This document shows, one piece after another, positions 1 through 8,566 of a DNA stretch of 64,000 bases. Source of the DNA: Dyadobacter psychrophilus. Its GTDB lineage: Bacteria; Bacteroidota; Bacteroidia; Cytophagales; Spirosomataceae. Made by a program: the position numbers and the translations under genes. The stretch covers positions 115,787-179,786 of the forward strand of contig NZ_FUZA01000009.1 of assembly GCF_900167945.1 (NCBI RefSeq). The letters are read 5' to 3'. Under the pieces are notes generated by a model. It saw only the letters and a program-made list of their open reading frames with translations, was not told the DNA's origin and ran no database searches. Position 1 is the first letter of the stretch, and each line of letters begins with the position of its first letter.

Positions 1-229
1 TTTTAAGTTTTTCCGCTATATAGTCACCACAAGCGTCATGCGGTTTCGTATCAGGGACCCTCGGACCAAAATCAACTTGCTTCTGGACAAATGTATAAGC
101 CGAATCTGCATTGAAATCGGGGCTTTTGACAAGAGCTGGTGCCTGCTCGGCGGCTTGTTCTGTGCTGTCTTTGGTTTTGCAGCCATAAGCCAGCATGAAG
201 ACAAACATTAATATTGATAACTTTTTCAT
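1..229 (-). CDS. M28-family peptidase / glutaminyl cyclase-like lipoprotein (5' part only)
   Basis: This is the start of a minus-strand gene that runs off the left edge; only 76 codons are visible. The reading begins MKKLSILMFVFMLAYGCKTK, a lipoprotein signal with the lipobox cysteine at residue 17, so the protein should be exported and lipid-anchored. The following segment contains FGPRVPDT and HDACGDYIAEKL, which resembles the N-terminal part of Bacteroidota M28 zinc peptidases related to glutaminyl-peptide cyclotransferases (family knowledge). The metal-binding region lies outside the window, so peptidase and cyclase cannot be separated. The ATG lies 2 bases after the cysS stop, so the two are almost certainly cotranscribed. 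Confidence 0.75.
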   Translation of the reverse strand, partial: MKKLSILMFVFMLAYGCKTKDSTEQAAEQAPALVKSPDFNADSAYTFVQKQVDFGPRVPDTKPHDACGDYIAEKLK

Positions 230-231
230 AT

Positions 232-1734
232 TTACTCTTCGTAAGCCCAATCGATCCGCACTTTTGTGTCGCGTATCACCAGTCCCTGATTTTTGAAGTA
301 AGAACGGATCTCGTCTACTTTTTCGTAGTTCATTGATAATTTATATTCCCTATATAGTTTCAGCATGCCATCCAGGATCGCATAACCTTCACTTATTTCT
401 TCCTTTAAGCCCAAGACATCCTCAAAGAAAGTAATGAAATTATCTTTCAATGCATGAAAGGTCTCTTCACCAAGTGCCGCCGTTTTCAGCTGGCCCATGT
501 TGAGCATATTAATGTATTTGAGCAAATTAAAGAGATTCGCGAATGCGACTGACGTGTTAAGATCATCATTCATGGCTCCGTAAAATCCTTCAATCGCCTT
601 GTTGATCTCAATTTGTTTGATCTCGTCAATGCTTACGCCTTCTTCTAGTGCATAGGAAAGCAATTTGGCGTTTCTCAGACCATTTGCGAGTTTTTTATAA
701 CCCTTATGCGCAGCTTTCAATGCTTCATTCGAAAAATCGAGTGTGCTGCGATATTGGCTTTGCAACATAAAAAACCGCACCGTCATGGGGCTATAAGCCT
801 GGTCCAGCAAAGGATGGTTTCCGGAAAACAGCTCGGCTGGCAGAAAGGAATTGTTGAGTGATTTGGACATTTTTTGACCGTTCACCGTCAACATATTGGT
901 ATGCATCCAGTAACGCACCGGCTCCTCATTCGTAAGCGATTTGCCTTGTGCGATCTCGCATTCGTGATGTGGGAATTTCAAATCCATTCCACCGCCATGA
1001 ATGTCAAATTGTTTGCCTAAATACTTGCCACTCATGCAAGTACATTCCAAATGCCAACCTGGAAAGCCCATTCCCCAGGGCGAATCCCATTGCATAATGT
1101 GCTCGGGGCTGGCCTTTTTCCAAAGTGCGAAATCCAGCGGATTACGCTTTTCAGCCTGTCCGTCAAGCTCACGTGTTTCGTTTAGAAGATCTTCAATAAT
1201 GCGGCCCGACAGTTTGCCATACTCATTCCCGTCAGCCTGATATTTGTTGATATCAAAATAAACAGAGCCATTGGATTCGTAAGCGGCGCCTTTTCCTATC
1301 AAAGTCTTCACTGCTTCGATCTGTTCGATCAAATGACCTGTGGCTGTTGGCTCAATGCTCGGAGGAATTAAATTAAATGTGGCCGAAACGTCGTGAAAAT
1401 CATTGGTATAGCGCTGCACGATCTCCATAGGTTCAAGCTTTTGCAGCTTTGCCATTTTACCAATCTTGTCTTCTCCCACTTCCCCGTCACCGACTAAATG
1501 TCCTACATCCGTAATGTTCCGCACATAGCGGACCTTGTAGCCGATATGCGTAAGATATCTGTAAAGAATATCGAAAGATAGAAACGTGCGGATATTTCCT
1601 AAATGGACATTATTATAAACCGTGGGACCGCAGACATACATGCCGACATAAGGAGGGGCAATAGGAACAAATACATCCTTTTTACGGGTAAGTGTATTGA
1701 ATATTTTAAGCGGCTGGAAAGTTTGCGCGGTCAT
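232..1734 (-). CDS. cysS: Cysteinyl-tRNA synthetase
   Basis: Class I aminoacyl-tRNA synthetase that charges tRNA-Cys in the cytoplasm. The 500-residue protein shows the HIGH-type motif HLGN at residues 44-47 and KMSKS at 288-292. The expected zinc ligands are present: Cys35 in YVCGPTVYN, Cys231 in HLECTC, and His256 and Glu260 in the FPHHECE segment. Length is typical of a bacterial enzyme. It is followed after 2 bases by the truncated M28-type lipoprotein gene, an unrelated function, so the pairing looks like transcriptional economy. Nothing essential is missing. Confidence 0.98.
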   Translation of the reverse strand: MTAQTFQPLKIFNTLTRKKDVFVPIAPPYVGMYVCGPTVYNNVHLGNIRTFLSFDILYRYLTHIGYKVRYVRNITDVGHLVGDGEVGEDKIGKMAKLQKLEPMEIVQRYTNDFHDVSATFNLIPPSIEPTATGHLIEQIEAVKTLIGKGAAYESNGSVYFDINKYQADGNEYGKLSGRIIEDLLNETRELDGQAEKRNPLDFALWKKASPEHIMQWDSPWGMGFPGWHLECTCMSGKYLGKQFDIHGGGMDLKFPHHECEIAQGKSLTNEEPVRYWMHTNMLTVNGQKMSKSLNNSFLPAELFSGNHPLLDQAYSPMTVRFFMLQSQYRSTLDFSNEALKAAHKGYKKLANGLRNAKLLSYALEEGVSIDEIKQIEINKAIEGFYGAMNDDLNTSVAFANLFNLLKYINMLNMGQLKTAALGEETFHALKDNFITFFEDVLGLKEEISEGYAILDGMLKLYREYKLSMNYEKVDEIRSYFKNQGLVIRDTKVRIDWAYEE

Positions 1735-1766
1735 CTATGTTTTTACTTTCTTAAAAACTGATTCAA

Positions 1767-2153
1767 TTAATGTTCTTTCTTTTCAAGGCGGGTTTCCACC
1801 CAACTTATGATCTTTTCTGCTTCTCCAAGTCCTACTGAGGCTAACTTCGCACTTTTGCTGCCTTGGTAACCCATATCAATATGTAAAACCTGATAAGCAG
1901 TTGTAAACTTGGCCAGCAAGCTCTTGTCTAGTTTGCTGAGCTCCATTTGATACCACTCTACGCTTTTGGGAGTCTTTCTATTTTTTTCTCCCAGTAATTC
2001 GTTCAATGCTAATAAAATGCCAGTGTAAGCAGTGTGTCCGGCGATCTTGACATATTTTTTGTCATGGTAAATTCCGTCCTGCTTCTTAGCATTATTACTC
2101 AAAAAGTCTTTGGCGTTGTCAATGTGCCTTCTGGCTTCGCTGATCGCTTCCAT
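1767..2153 (-). CDS. DUF5618-like small protein
   Basis: A 128-residue soluble, lysine-rich, mainly helical protein without a signal peptide or membrane segment. The opening MEAISEARRHIDNAKDFL and the central HTAYTGILLALNELL resemble the Bacteroidota family DUF5618, whose function is unknown; the assignment is from memory of the family. The fold looks like a helical bundle of the kind seen in HEPN or nucleotidyltransferase-associated proteins, but no catalytic motif can be pointed to. It lies 32 bases upstream of cysS on the same strand and may share its transcript. Confidence 0.6.
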   Translation of the reverse strand: MEAISEARRHIDNAKDFLSNNAKKQDGIYHDKKYVKIAGHTAYTGILLALNELLGEKNRKTPKSVEWYQMELSKLDKSLLAKFTTAYQVLHIDMGYQGSKSAKLASVGLGEAEKIISWVETRLEKKEH

Positions 2154-2338
2154 AGTAATGTGTTAGTGGTGAAAGTGGTAAATTTTACAAAAATAGCAAA
2201 TAACCAATGATTGAGTTAAACAGTTTGGCATAATAGAATGGGGTGCCGACGCTATTCGGGCGTTTTGATTATCTTCGCAGCGCTTTTACTAGGAAGGCCC
2301 AGTTTGAAACTATCTTAAAATCAATACAATACTTATTT

Positions 2339-3256
2339 ATGAGTTTATTAACCGTAGGATCTGTTGCATTCGATGCGCTTGAAACACCTTTTGGAAAAAC
2401 AGATAAAATTATTGGCGGTGCGGCCACTTACATCACACTAGCAGCATCATATTTCACCAAAGAAAACAATCTCGTTGCCGTTGTCGGTGGCGATTTCCCG
2501 GATGAAATGATCTCCCTTTTGCAGGACCACGGCGTTAATACCGAAGGACTTGAAATCGTGAAAGAAGGTAAAACTTTCTTCTGGTCGGGGAAATATCACG
2601 AGGATATGAACACCCGGGACACCCTGATTACGGAATTGAATGTAATGGAACATTTCGATCCCATTATTCCGGAATCTTACCAGGGAACGACATTCCTGAT
2701 GTTAGGAAACACTGTTCCGGCGACTCAGAAACTGATTATCGAGCGCATGACATCCCGTCCCAAGCTGATTATGCTGGACACAATGAACTTGTGGATGAAC
2801 ATTGCAATGGACGATCTGAAAGCGGTTTTGAAAATGGTGGACCTGATCACGATCAACGACGAGGAAGCTCGTCAACTTTCAGGCGAATATTCGTTACGGA
2901 AGGCAGCGAAGAAGATCATGGAAATGGGCCCGAAAACATTGATCATTAAAAAAGGAGAACACGGTGCGTTGTTGTTCCAGGGCGAAAGGATATTTTTTGC
3001 CCCGGCATTGCCATTGGAAGAGGTTTTTGATCCAACCGGAGCTGGCGATACATTTGCAGGCGGGTTCATAGGTTACCTGGCTAGCACAGACGACATTTCT
3101 TTTGAGAATATGAAGCGTGCCATTATTTATGGATCGGCAATGGCCTCATTCTGTGTTGAAAAGTTTGGAACAGAGCGTATTGTAAATCTGACACAGGAGG
3201 AAATCAATGCCCGCGTTCAGGATTTTGTGAATTTGTCAAGCTTCGAAATCCAATAA
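2339..3256 (+). CDS. PfkB-family carbohydrate kinase
   Basis: Ribokinase-like kinase of 305 residues that phosphorylates a sugar or nucleoside with ATP in the cytoplasm. The second PfkB signature DPTGAGDTFAGG is at residues 231-242, with Asp237 as the expected catalytic base; the glycine-rich GGAATY segment near residue 26 and the TINDEEAR segment at 171 also fit. The frame is open further upstream to 2243, but I chose the ATG at 2339 because MSLLTVGSVAFD aligns with the usual first strand of the fold. The substrate cannot be told. A hairpin with a T-run follows the gene. Confidence 0.9.
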   Translation: MSLLTVGSVAFDALETPFGKTDKIIGGAATYITLAASYFTKENNLVAVVGGDFPDEMISLLQDHGVNTEGLEIVKEGKTFFWSGKYHEDMNTRDTLITELNVMEHFDPIIPESYQGTTFLMLGNTVPATQKLIIERMTSRPKLIMLDTMNLWMNIAMDDLKAVLKMVDLITINDEEARQLSGEYSLRKAAKKIMEMGPKTLIIKKGEHGALLFQGERIFFAPALPLEEVFDPTGAGDTFAGGFIGYLASTDDISFENMKRAIIYGSAMASFCVEKFGTERIVNLTQEEINARVQDFVNLSSFEIQ

Positions 3257-3277
3257 TTACCCGTTTTGAAAGTTTAT

Positions 3278-3326
3278 GAGTCTATGAGTTGAGAAGTTTT
3301 TATTCTTACTTGTAGACTCGTTTTTT
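3278..3326 (+). terminator. Probable terminator after the PfkB kinase gene
   Basis: GAGTCTA at 3278-3284 pairs with TAGACTC at 3313-3319, and TTTTTT follows at 3321-3326. The loop is long (28 bases) with a short inner AGAA/TTCT pairing, so this is weaker than the other terminators in the window. Confidence 0.4.
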
Positions 3327-3337
3327 ATAAAGCCCTT

Positions 3338-4141
3338 ATGCTTAGCAAAGCCACAAGCCTCCTTTTACTATCATTGATAATGTCTTTGAGCGCATATGCG
3401 CAGCAAGTTTTGCCTGAAACAAAGCACAAACTCGTGGTCATAGCGCACAGAGGAAATCATATTGCCGTTCCTGAAAATACGCTTGCGGCTGCGCGGGAAG
3501 CAATCGCCAGCGGAGCAGATTATGTAGAAGTGGATCTGAGGACAACGAAAGACGGACATTTGGTCGTGCTACATGACGCAACTGTGGACAGAACCACCAA
3601 CGGCGCAGGAAAAGTGAGCGCAATGACCCTGGATGAAGTGAAGCATTTGCAGGTTTTTAACAGAAATAAAAAGACGAATAAAATTCCTGAGTTCAGGGAA
3701 ATGCTGGCCGTTTGTAAAGGCAAGATCAATATCTATCTGGATTTTAAAGCTGCCGATGTTTCCGAAACCTGGAAGCAGATCAGAGAGGCAGGGATGGAAA
3801 AACAGGTGATTGTTTATCTTAATAAAGAAAGCGACTATAGTGAATGGCAGAAGGTCGCCCCGGAAGTTCCTTTAATGTCAAGTTTGCCAAAGGACATTGA
3901 TTCCAAAGAAAAGCTGTCGGTTTTTTTGAAAAGATTACCTTTAAAAATCGTTGATAACTTACCGCACCCGCAACTTTTGAGTGCTATTAATGAAGCGGGT
4001 GTTCAGGTGTGGCTGGATGTGCAAAGTGCGACGGAAGGCCTCGTTTCCTGGAAAGAGGCTTTGCAAAAGGGCGTTCAGGGTTTGCAAACCGATCAGCCTG
4101 CTGCATTGATTAAATATTTGCAGGAGAACGGCAGCCGGTAA
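3338..4141 (+). CDS. Secreted glycerophosphodiester phosphodiesterase
   Basis: GDPD-family TIM-barrel enzyme that hydrolyses glycerophosphodiesters to glycerol 3-phosphate and an alcohol. The 267-residue protein starts with a hydrophobic signal peptide ending near ...SAYAQ (residue 22), so it acts in the periplasm. The active-site set is visible: His37-Arg38 in AHRGN, PENT at 45-48, Glu64 and Asp66 in EVDLRTT, and His79 in VLHD. Its stop codon abuts the stop of the convergent tag gene without a spacer. A role in recycling membrane lipid head groups is inferred. Confidence 0.92.
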   Translation: MLSKATSLLLLSLIMSLSAYAQQVLPETKHKLVVIAHRGNHIAVPENTLAAAREAIASGADYVEVDLRTTKDGHLVVLHDATVDRTTNGAGKVSAMTLDEVKHLQVFNRNKKTNKIPEFREMLAVCKGKINIYLDFKAADVSETWKQIREAGMEKQVIVYLNKESDYSEWQKVAPEVPLMSSLPKDIDSKEKLSVFLKRLPLKIVDNLPHPQLLSAINEAGVQVWLDVQSATEGLVSWKEALQKGVQGLQTDQPAALIKYLQENGSR

Positions 4142-4693
4142 TTACGCTTTTGCCGTCGCTTCAATCAATTTGACCTTCTTGTAAATAGGACAGTCAGGCG
4201 TATGCGCGCCGGGCAGGTAACCTGTGCTCATGAGGAATTCGTTCACGATCTCGCCGCCTGTGAACTTGAATGTTTTCTTAAAAACCTTGATCCATTCTTC
4301 TTTCGTTAAAGGGTGATGCGCATCGATCCAGCCTTTAAATGATCCGAAGTCTTTCTTTAATTCCAGGATTTTTTGCGCATTTACAATCGCGGCATTGACT
4401 TTAAGCTTGTTACGAACAATTCCTGCGTCCAGTAAAAGCCTCTCCCGATCGGATTCGTCATACTGAGCGATTTTCTCAATGGAAAAATTATCATAGGCCT
4501 TTCTGAAACTATCCTGCTTCCTTAACATTAATGTCCAGCTTAAACCGGCCTGGTTGATTTCCAGGATCAAGCGACCAAAAAGTTCGTCATCATCGGTTAT
4601 TTCAAAACCATACTGATTGTCGTGATAATGCTTATGAAGCAAATAATCGGCTGTTTCCGTGACATTATTATTGATATAGCTGCAATACGACAT
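4142..4693 (-). CDS. tag: DNA-3-methyladenine glycosylase I
   Basis: Base-excision repair glycosylase that removes 3-methyladenine from DNA. The 183-residue protein has the characteristic zinc 'snap': Cys4 in MSYCSY, a histidine in HKHYHDNQYG (22 or 24), and His164 and Cys168 in GAHTPDCPIY. The aromatic lesion-pocket segment NQAGLSWTLMLRKQ is intact. It is transcribed towards the glycerophosphodiesterase gene with directly adjoining stops. It is the only DNA repair gene recognised in the window. Confidence 0.95.
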   Translation of the reverse strand: MSYCSYINNNVTETADYLLHKHYHDNQYGFEITDDDELFGRLILEINQAGLSWTLMLRKQDSFRKAYDNFSIEKIAQYDESDRERLLLDAGIVRNKLKVNAAIVNAQKILELKKDFGSFKGWIDAHHPLTKEEWIKVFKKTFKFTGGEIVNEFLMSTGYLPGAHTPDCPIYKKVKLIEATAKA

Positions 4694-4721
4694 GAGGCTG
4701 AAAGTGTTTTGAAAATCTAAT

Positions 4722-5180
4722 TTAATTAATCCCGATCTGGATCTCAGTAATGTTGTTTTCCGGATTTTGGAAATCCATATTCAAATATATCTCCCGATTT
4801 TGGCCGGTCATGATCAAATTTTCCGACATTAACGCTGAGATCAAATCACCGTATATTTTTCCCAAACCTTCCCAACTTCCGTAAAGTTGTCCGGCAACGC
4901 ATCTGAACGGTTCCAGATATTTGAGCTTGAATTCAGAGTCGGTCAAAGGCGTGTCGGAAACAGTAACCGGCAATGCGATGGTAAGGTGGAACCGCGTTTC
5001 GGGATTGCCGTCAGCACCGTTATAAATCCAGTAAATGGGACCGGTTACTTCCATTTCCTTTCGAATTGCCTCCCTATACAGGCGATGCGCAACCAAGCGC
5101 ACGTAATCCATCAGTTCATTAAGAGAAGTTTCGGTTTCAAAATAGAGCACATGGATAGGCGGGATTGTTTTCGTTTGCAT
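4722..5180 (-). CDS. GyrI-like / effector-binding domain protein
   Basis: A 152-residue protein without a signal peptide. The pattern of an N-terminal strand (IHVLYFETETSL), a helix containing VAHRLYREA, the GPIYWIYNG strand and a C-terminal LGKIYGDLISALM helix is that of the GyrI/AraC effector-binding fold, here as a stand-alone domain with no DNA-binding part. Such domains bind small hydrophobic ligands or act as sequestering proteins; the ligand here is unknown. It lies upstream of tag on the same strand with a 28-base gap. The family call is from overall pattern, so confidence is moderate. Confidence 0.5.
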   Translation of the reverse strand: MQTKTIPPIHVLYFETETSLNELMDYVRLVAHRLYREAIRKEMEVTGPIYWIYNGADGNPETRFHLTIALPVTVSDTPLTDSEFKLKYLEPFRCVAGQLYGSWEGLGKIYGDLISALMSENLIMTGQNREIYLNMDFQNPENNITEIQIGIN

Positions 5181-5261
5181 GATGAGAATGTTGGTTTGTT
5201 TTTTGCAAATGAAACAGCCGCTTGTGACAACCCTATGTCAGCTGGTTTCAAAAATGTGCAA

Positions 5262-5975
5262 TTAATGTTTCATTCTGCGAACGGTCTGTTGCAGCCAGGG
5301 GTAACTGATATAAAGGACTTTTGTGGCCCCTATGCCTATGCCTGCGCCCATGAGGACATCCGCGAGCCAGTGTTTATCGTTTAAAACCCTTAATGTGCCT
5401 ACCGCCGTGGCGGTCCCATATCCTCCAATGCTGTACAAAACGCTGCGTTGGCCGTATTCCTCATGTAAAATAGTGGCGTTGGCAAAAGCCGTGGTAGTGT
5501 GGCCGGAGGGAAAAGAATAATAGTCAGACTGATCGGGCCGCGGATATTTAATAACCCGCTTCAAACTTTGCGTCACGCCCTGTGCTATAATGTTGGAAAG
5601 CAATGCAAGGATAATCTGGTCACCGAGCTTATGCCTGCCTTTTACGCCCGCAGAGGCCAGTGCGAGACTCACAACACCAGGCGCATACGGCAGAAATTCA
5701 TCCGCTTTGGAATGAAAATTAGGATATTGTGAATGTACTTTTTCGTGAAAATGCCTGCTGATTCTTCCCTGCGCCACCAATCCCGCCAGAGCGAGCGTAA
5801 CAGGCGGAATCACATCGCCAGCCTTGATGACCCAAAGTGTCGAGTCTCCATGGGTCGAATTTCGCACGGGCGCATTTAACTGGGAAACGTCCCCCTGCGC
5901 AACAACTTTTGGCGAGATTATTTGAAAACAGAAAATGACGCAAAACAGCTGCGCTTTCAGAAATCGTGCGACCAT
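5262..5975 (-). CDS. PAP2-family membrane phosphatase coupled to kdsA
   Basis: Integral membrane phosphatase of the PAP2/LpxE superfamily, 237 residues, with an N-terminal signal-like segment and several hydrophobic helices. All three motifs are present: K139-x6-R146-P147, PSGH at 156-159, and R196-x5-H202-x3-D206. Family members dephosphorylate lipid A, undecaprenyl pyrophosphate or phosphatidate on the outer face of the inner membrane. Its ATG overlaps the kdsA stop by one base (TAATG), so translation is probably coupled. The link with Kdo synthesis suggests a lipopolysaccharide-related substrate, which is inference. Confidence 0.88.
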   Translation of the reverse strand: MVARFLKAQLFCVIFCFQIISPKVVAQGDVSQLNAPVRNSTHGDSTLWVIKAGDVIPPVTLALAGLVAQGRISRHFHEKVHSQYPNFHSKADEFLPYAPGVVSLALASAGVKGRHKLGDQIILALLSNIIAQGVTQSLKRVIKYPRPDQSDYYSFPSGHTTTAFANATILHEEYGQRSVLYSIGGYGTATAVGTLRVLNDKHWLADVLMGAGIGIGATKVLYISYPWLQQTVRRMKH

Positions 5976-6787
5976 TACATTACAGCTTCACGAACACGCA
6001 CCAGTCTCTCCAAAAGTCCTTCCAACTGATCCAGAGGAAGCATATTGGCGCCATCGGACTTAGCTTCGGCCGGATTAAAGTGCGTTTCAATAAACAATCC
6101 ATCCGCTCCAACCGCGATAGCGGCCTTTGCAATGGTTTCGATGAGCTTGGGTTTGCCGCCCGTTACGCCGGAGGCTTGATTAGGCTGCTGCAATGAATGT
6201 GTGCAATCCATCACAACAGGAACGCCGAAAGAGCTCATTTCCGGGAGGTTACGATAATCAACAATCAGATCGCCATAACCAAAGCTGTTGCCGCGATCGG
6301 TCAGGATCACGGGACATTCAGGGTTAACCTCATTGATTTTTTCAACAGCAAATTTCATGGATGCGCCTGACAAAAACTGTCCTTTCTTCACGTTCACAGC
6401 CTTTCCCGTTCTGGCAGCTGCGGCCAGTAATTCAGTTTGTCGGCATAGGAAAGCTGGGATTTGCAACACGTCAACATATTCGGCAGCGAAAGCGGCTTCA
6501 TGCGACTCGTGAATGTCTGTCACTACGGGCACTCCAAATGTATTACGAACTTCTTCTAGGATCTTTAATGCTTTTTCATCTCCGATCCCCGTGAAAGAAT
6601 CTATTTTAGTGCGGTTGGCCTTGCGGTAGGAACCTTTGAAGATATATGGGATTTTGAGCCGGTCTGTAAGGCCGGTAATGTGTTCTGCGATGCGCAAAGC
6701 CATGTCCCTGCCTTCGATTGCGCAAGGGCCTGCCATTAAAAAAAATAAGGGCGATTCGGCATTTTTTATATTCGATATCGAAATCAT
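5975..6787 (-). CDS. kdsA: 3-deoxy-8-phosphooctulonate synthase
   Basis: Condenses phosphoenolpyruvate with arabinose 5-phosphate to Kdo 8-phosphate, the committed step to the inner-core sugar of lipopolysaccharide. The 270-residue protein carries the family landmarks MAGPCAIEG near residue 18, FKGSYRKANRT near 50, VVTDIHES near 90 and the C-terminal FIETHFNP, which distinguish it from the related DAHP synthases. It shares a one-base stop/start overlap with the PAP2 phosphatase gene. The 231-base gap to the divergent acpP gene holds the promoters of both units. Confidence 0.96.
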   Translation of the reverse strand: MISISNIKNAESPLFFLMAGPCAIEGRDMALRIAEHITGLTDRLKIPYIFKGSYRKANRTKIDSFTGIGDEKALKILEEVRNTFGVPVVTDIHESHEAAFAAEYVDVLQIPAFLCRQTELLAAAARTGKAVNVKKGQFLSGASMKFAVEKINEVNPECPVILTDRGNSFGYGDLIVDYRNLPEMSSFGVPVVMDCTHSLQQPNQASGVTGGKPKLIETIAKAAIAVGADGLFIETHFNPAEAKSDGANMLPLDQLEGLLERLVRVREAVM

Positions 6788-6957
6788 ACAATACTGCGTC
6801 TGATGGTCGGTAAATGTTTCGCGAATGTACGGCTATCCTATATGTTCTTTATATAATTGACAGATTTACTGGGACACATCCGTGGTAAGCATTTGATTTT
6901 CTGGTTTTTTTATTTCAACAACATTGAAAGCAATAATTTGAAAGGACTAAAAAAATT

Positions 6958-6988
6958 TTGTCAAAGTGAATCGAAATTTCTTTCTTTG
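6958..6988 (+). promoter_or_regulatory. Candidate acpP promoter (TTG-N20-TTTCTTTG)
   Basis: A -33-type TTG at 6958-6960 is followed after 20 bases by TTTCTTTG at 6981-6988, one base off the Bacteroidota -7 consensus TAnnTTTG. The spacing is right and the box is 30 bases from the acpP ATG. The same box and spacing occur before rpsU. No start site has been measured. Confidence 0.45.
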
Positions 6989-7018
6989 TTGCGATTTTAA
7001 CCAAAAAGTGAATATAAA

Positions 7019-7255
7019 ATGTCAGCAATTGCAGAAAGAGTTAAGCAAATTATCGTCGAGAAACTCGGCGTAGAAGAGTCGGAAGTAACATCGGAAGCAA
7101 ACTTCCAGAACGACTTGGGAGCAGACTCTCTAGATACCGTTGAATTGATCATGGAATTTGAAAAAGAATTCAATCTATCTATCCCTGACGATCAGGCAGA
7201 GAACATTGGTACAGTTGGTCAGGCTGTTGCATACCTGGAAGAAAACGTGAAGTAA
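7019..7255 (+). CDS. acpP: Acyl carrier protein
   Basis: Small acidic carrier of growing acyl chains in type II fatty acid synthesis. The 78-residue protein has the 4'-phosphopantetheine site DSLDTVEL with Ser37, within the usual four-helix layout, and ends in the typical AVAYLEENVK helix. It is the first gene of acpP-fabF-rnc; fabF begins 43 bases downstream. There is no AGGAGG-like ribosome site; the leader is A-rich, as is usual in this phylum. A promoter candidate lies immediately upstream. Confidence 0.98.
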   Translation: MSAIAERVKQIIVEKLGVEESEVTSEANFQNDLGADSLDTVELIMEFEKEFNLSIPDDQAENIGTVGQAVAYLEENVK

Positions 7256-7298
7256 TTCGGTTTTTGCACCAGTATCATTTTATTTCTGTCCCCATTTT

Positions 7299-8552
7299 AT
7301 GAGTTTGAAGAGAGTTGTAATTACCGGAATGGGTGCACTAACGCCCGTGGGAAATGATGTTTCTACCTTTTGGAATAATTTAGTTGCAGGTGTAAGCGGA
7401 GCGGCTCCTATTACGCGTTTCGACGCTGAGAAGTTTCGCACCAAGTTTGCCTGTGAAGTAAAAGGTCTGGACGTTACAAATTACATTCCTCGTCAGGAAG
7501 CCCGTAAAATGGACCCGTTTACACAATACGCCGTCATTGCAGCAGACGAGGCGATGAAGGACGCCGGCTTTGACGCAGATACGCTTGATCTCGACAAAGC
7601 CGGTGTAATTTGGGGTACCGGAATCGGCGGATTAAAAACCTTTGAAGAAGAGGTGATGAATTTCGCAGAAAATGGTAAAACCCCCAGATTCAACCCATTC
7701 TTCATTCCCAAAATGATCGTGGACAGTGCTTCGGGAGTTCTTTCTATCCGCTATGGCTTCCGCGGTCCCAATTTCATCACAGTTTCAGCTTGCGCTTCAG
7801 CAACCAATGCCTTGATCGATGCATTCAATTACATCAAGCTTGGGATGATGAACGTATGTATTTCCGGAGGCTCAGAAGCAGCAGTGACCATCGCAGGCGT
7901 GGGTGGTTTCAACGCATTGAAAGCTTTGTCCGAAAGAAACGATTCTCCCGAAACTGCCTCCCGTCCGTATGATAAAGACCGTGATGGTTTTGTACTGGGA
8001 GAAGGCGGGGCAGCGCTTATTCTGGAAGAGCTGGAACATGCGAAGGCAAGGGGAGCAAAAATTTACGCTGAAATGATCGGTGCCGGAATGTCTTCCGATG
8101 CCTACCACATTACAGCGCCCCATCCGGACGGACTTGGTGCTCACATTGTTATGAAAAATGCGATCGAGAACGCAGGAATCAAACCGGAAGATGTGGATTA
8201 CATCAATACGCACGGCACTTCAACGCCGATCGGTGATCCGCAGGAAATTAAGGCAATCGAAAAATACTTTGGTGAGCACGCTTACAAGCTGAATATTAGT
8301 TCAACCAAATCCATGACTGGCCATTTGCTGGGTGGGGCTGGTGCTATTGAAGCTGCCGCATGTATTTTAGCGATCCGGGATCAGGTTGTTCCTCCTACCA
8401 TCAACCACTTTACCGATGACCCGGAAATCAACCCAAAATTGAACCTGACATTTAACCACGCTCAAAAACGCGAGATCAACATTGCGCTCAGCAATACATT
8501 TGGCTTTGGCGGACACAATGCATCAGTCGTTTTCAAAAAATATGAAGACTGA
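7299..8552 (+). CDS. fabF: 3-oxoacyl-[acyl-carrier-protein] synthase II
   Basis: Elongating condensing enzyme (KAS II) that adds malonyl-ACP units to acyl-ACP. The 417-residue thiolase-fold protein has the catalytic Cys165 in TVSACASATNA and the two active-site histidines in INTHGTSTP and SMTGHLLGGAGA, giving the Cys-His-His triad of the FabB/FabF class. The glycine-rich C-terminus NTFGFGGHNAS is intact. It follows acpP and precedes rnc by 14 bases. Confidence 0.98.
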   Translation: MSLKRVVITGMGALTPVGNDVSTFWNNLVAGVSGAAPITRFDAEKFRTKFACEVKGLDVTNYIPRQEARKMDPFTQYAVIAADEAMKDAGFDADTLDLDKAGVIWGTGIGGLKTFEEEVMNFAENGKTPRFNPFFIPKMIVDSASGVLSIRYGFRGPNFITVSACASATNALIDAFNYIKLGMMNVCISGGSEAAVTIAGVGGFNALKALSERNDSPETASRPYDKDRDGFVLGEGGAALILEELEHAKARGAKIYAEMIGAGMSSDAYHITAPHPDGLGAHIVMKNAIENAGIKPEDVDYINTHGTSTPIGDPQEIKAIEKYFGEHAYKLNISSTKSMTGHLLGGAGAIEAAACILAIRDQVVPPTINHFTDDPEINPKLNLTFNHAQKREINIALSNTFGFGGHNASVVFKKYED

Positions 8553-8566
8553 TTAACTAATTACAC

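Noticed and set aside
4887..5384. A 165-codon plus-strand frame
   Set aside because: It overlaps the GyrI-like and PAP2 genes on the other strand, both with recognisable domains; the translated product matches nothing familiar.
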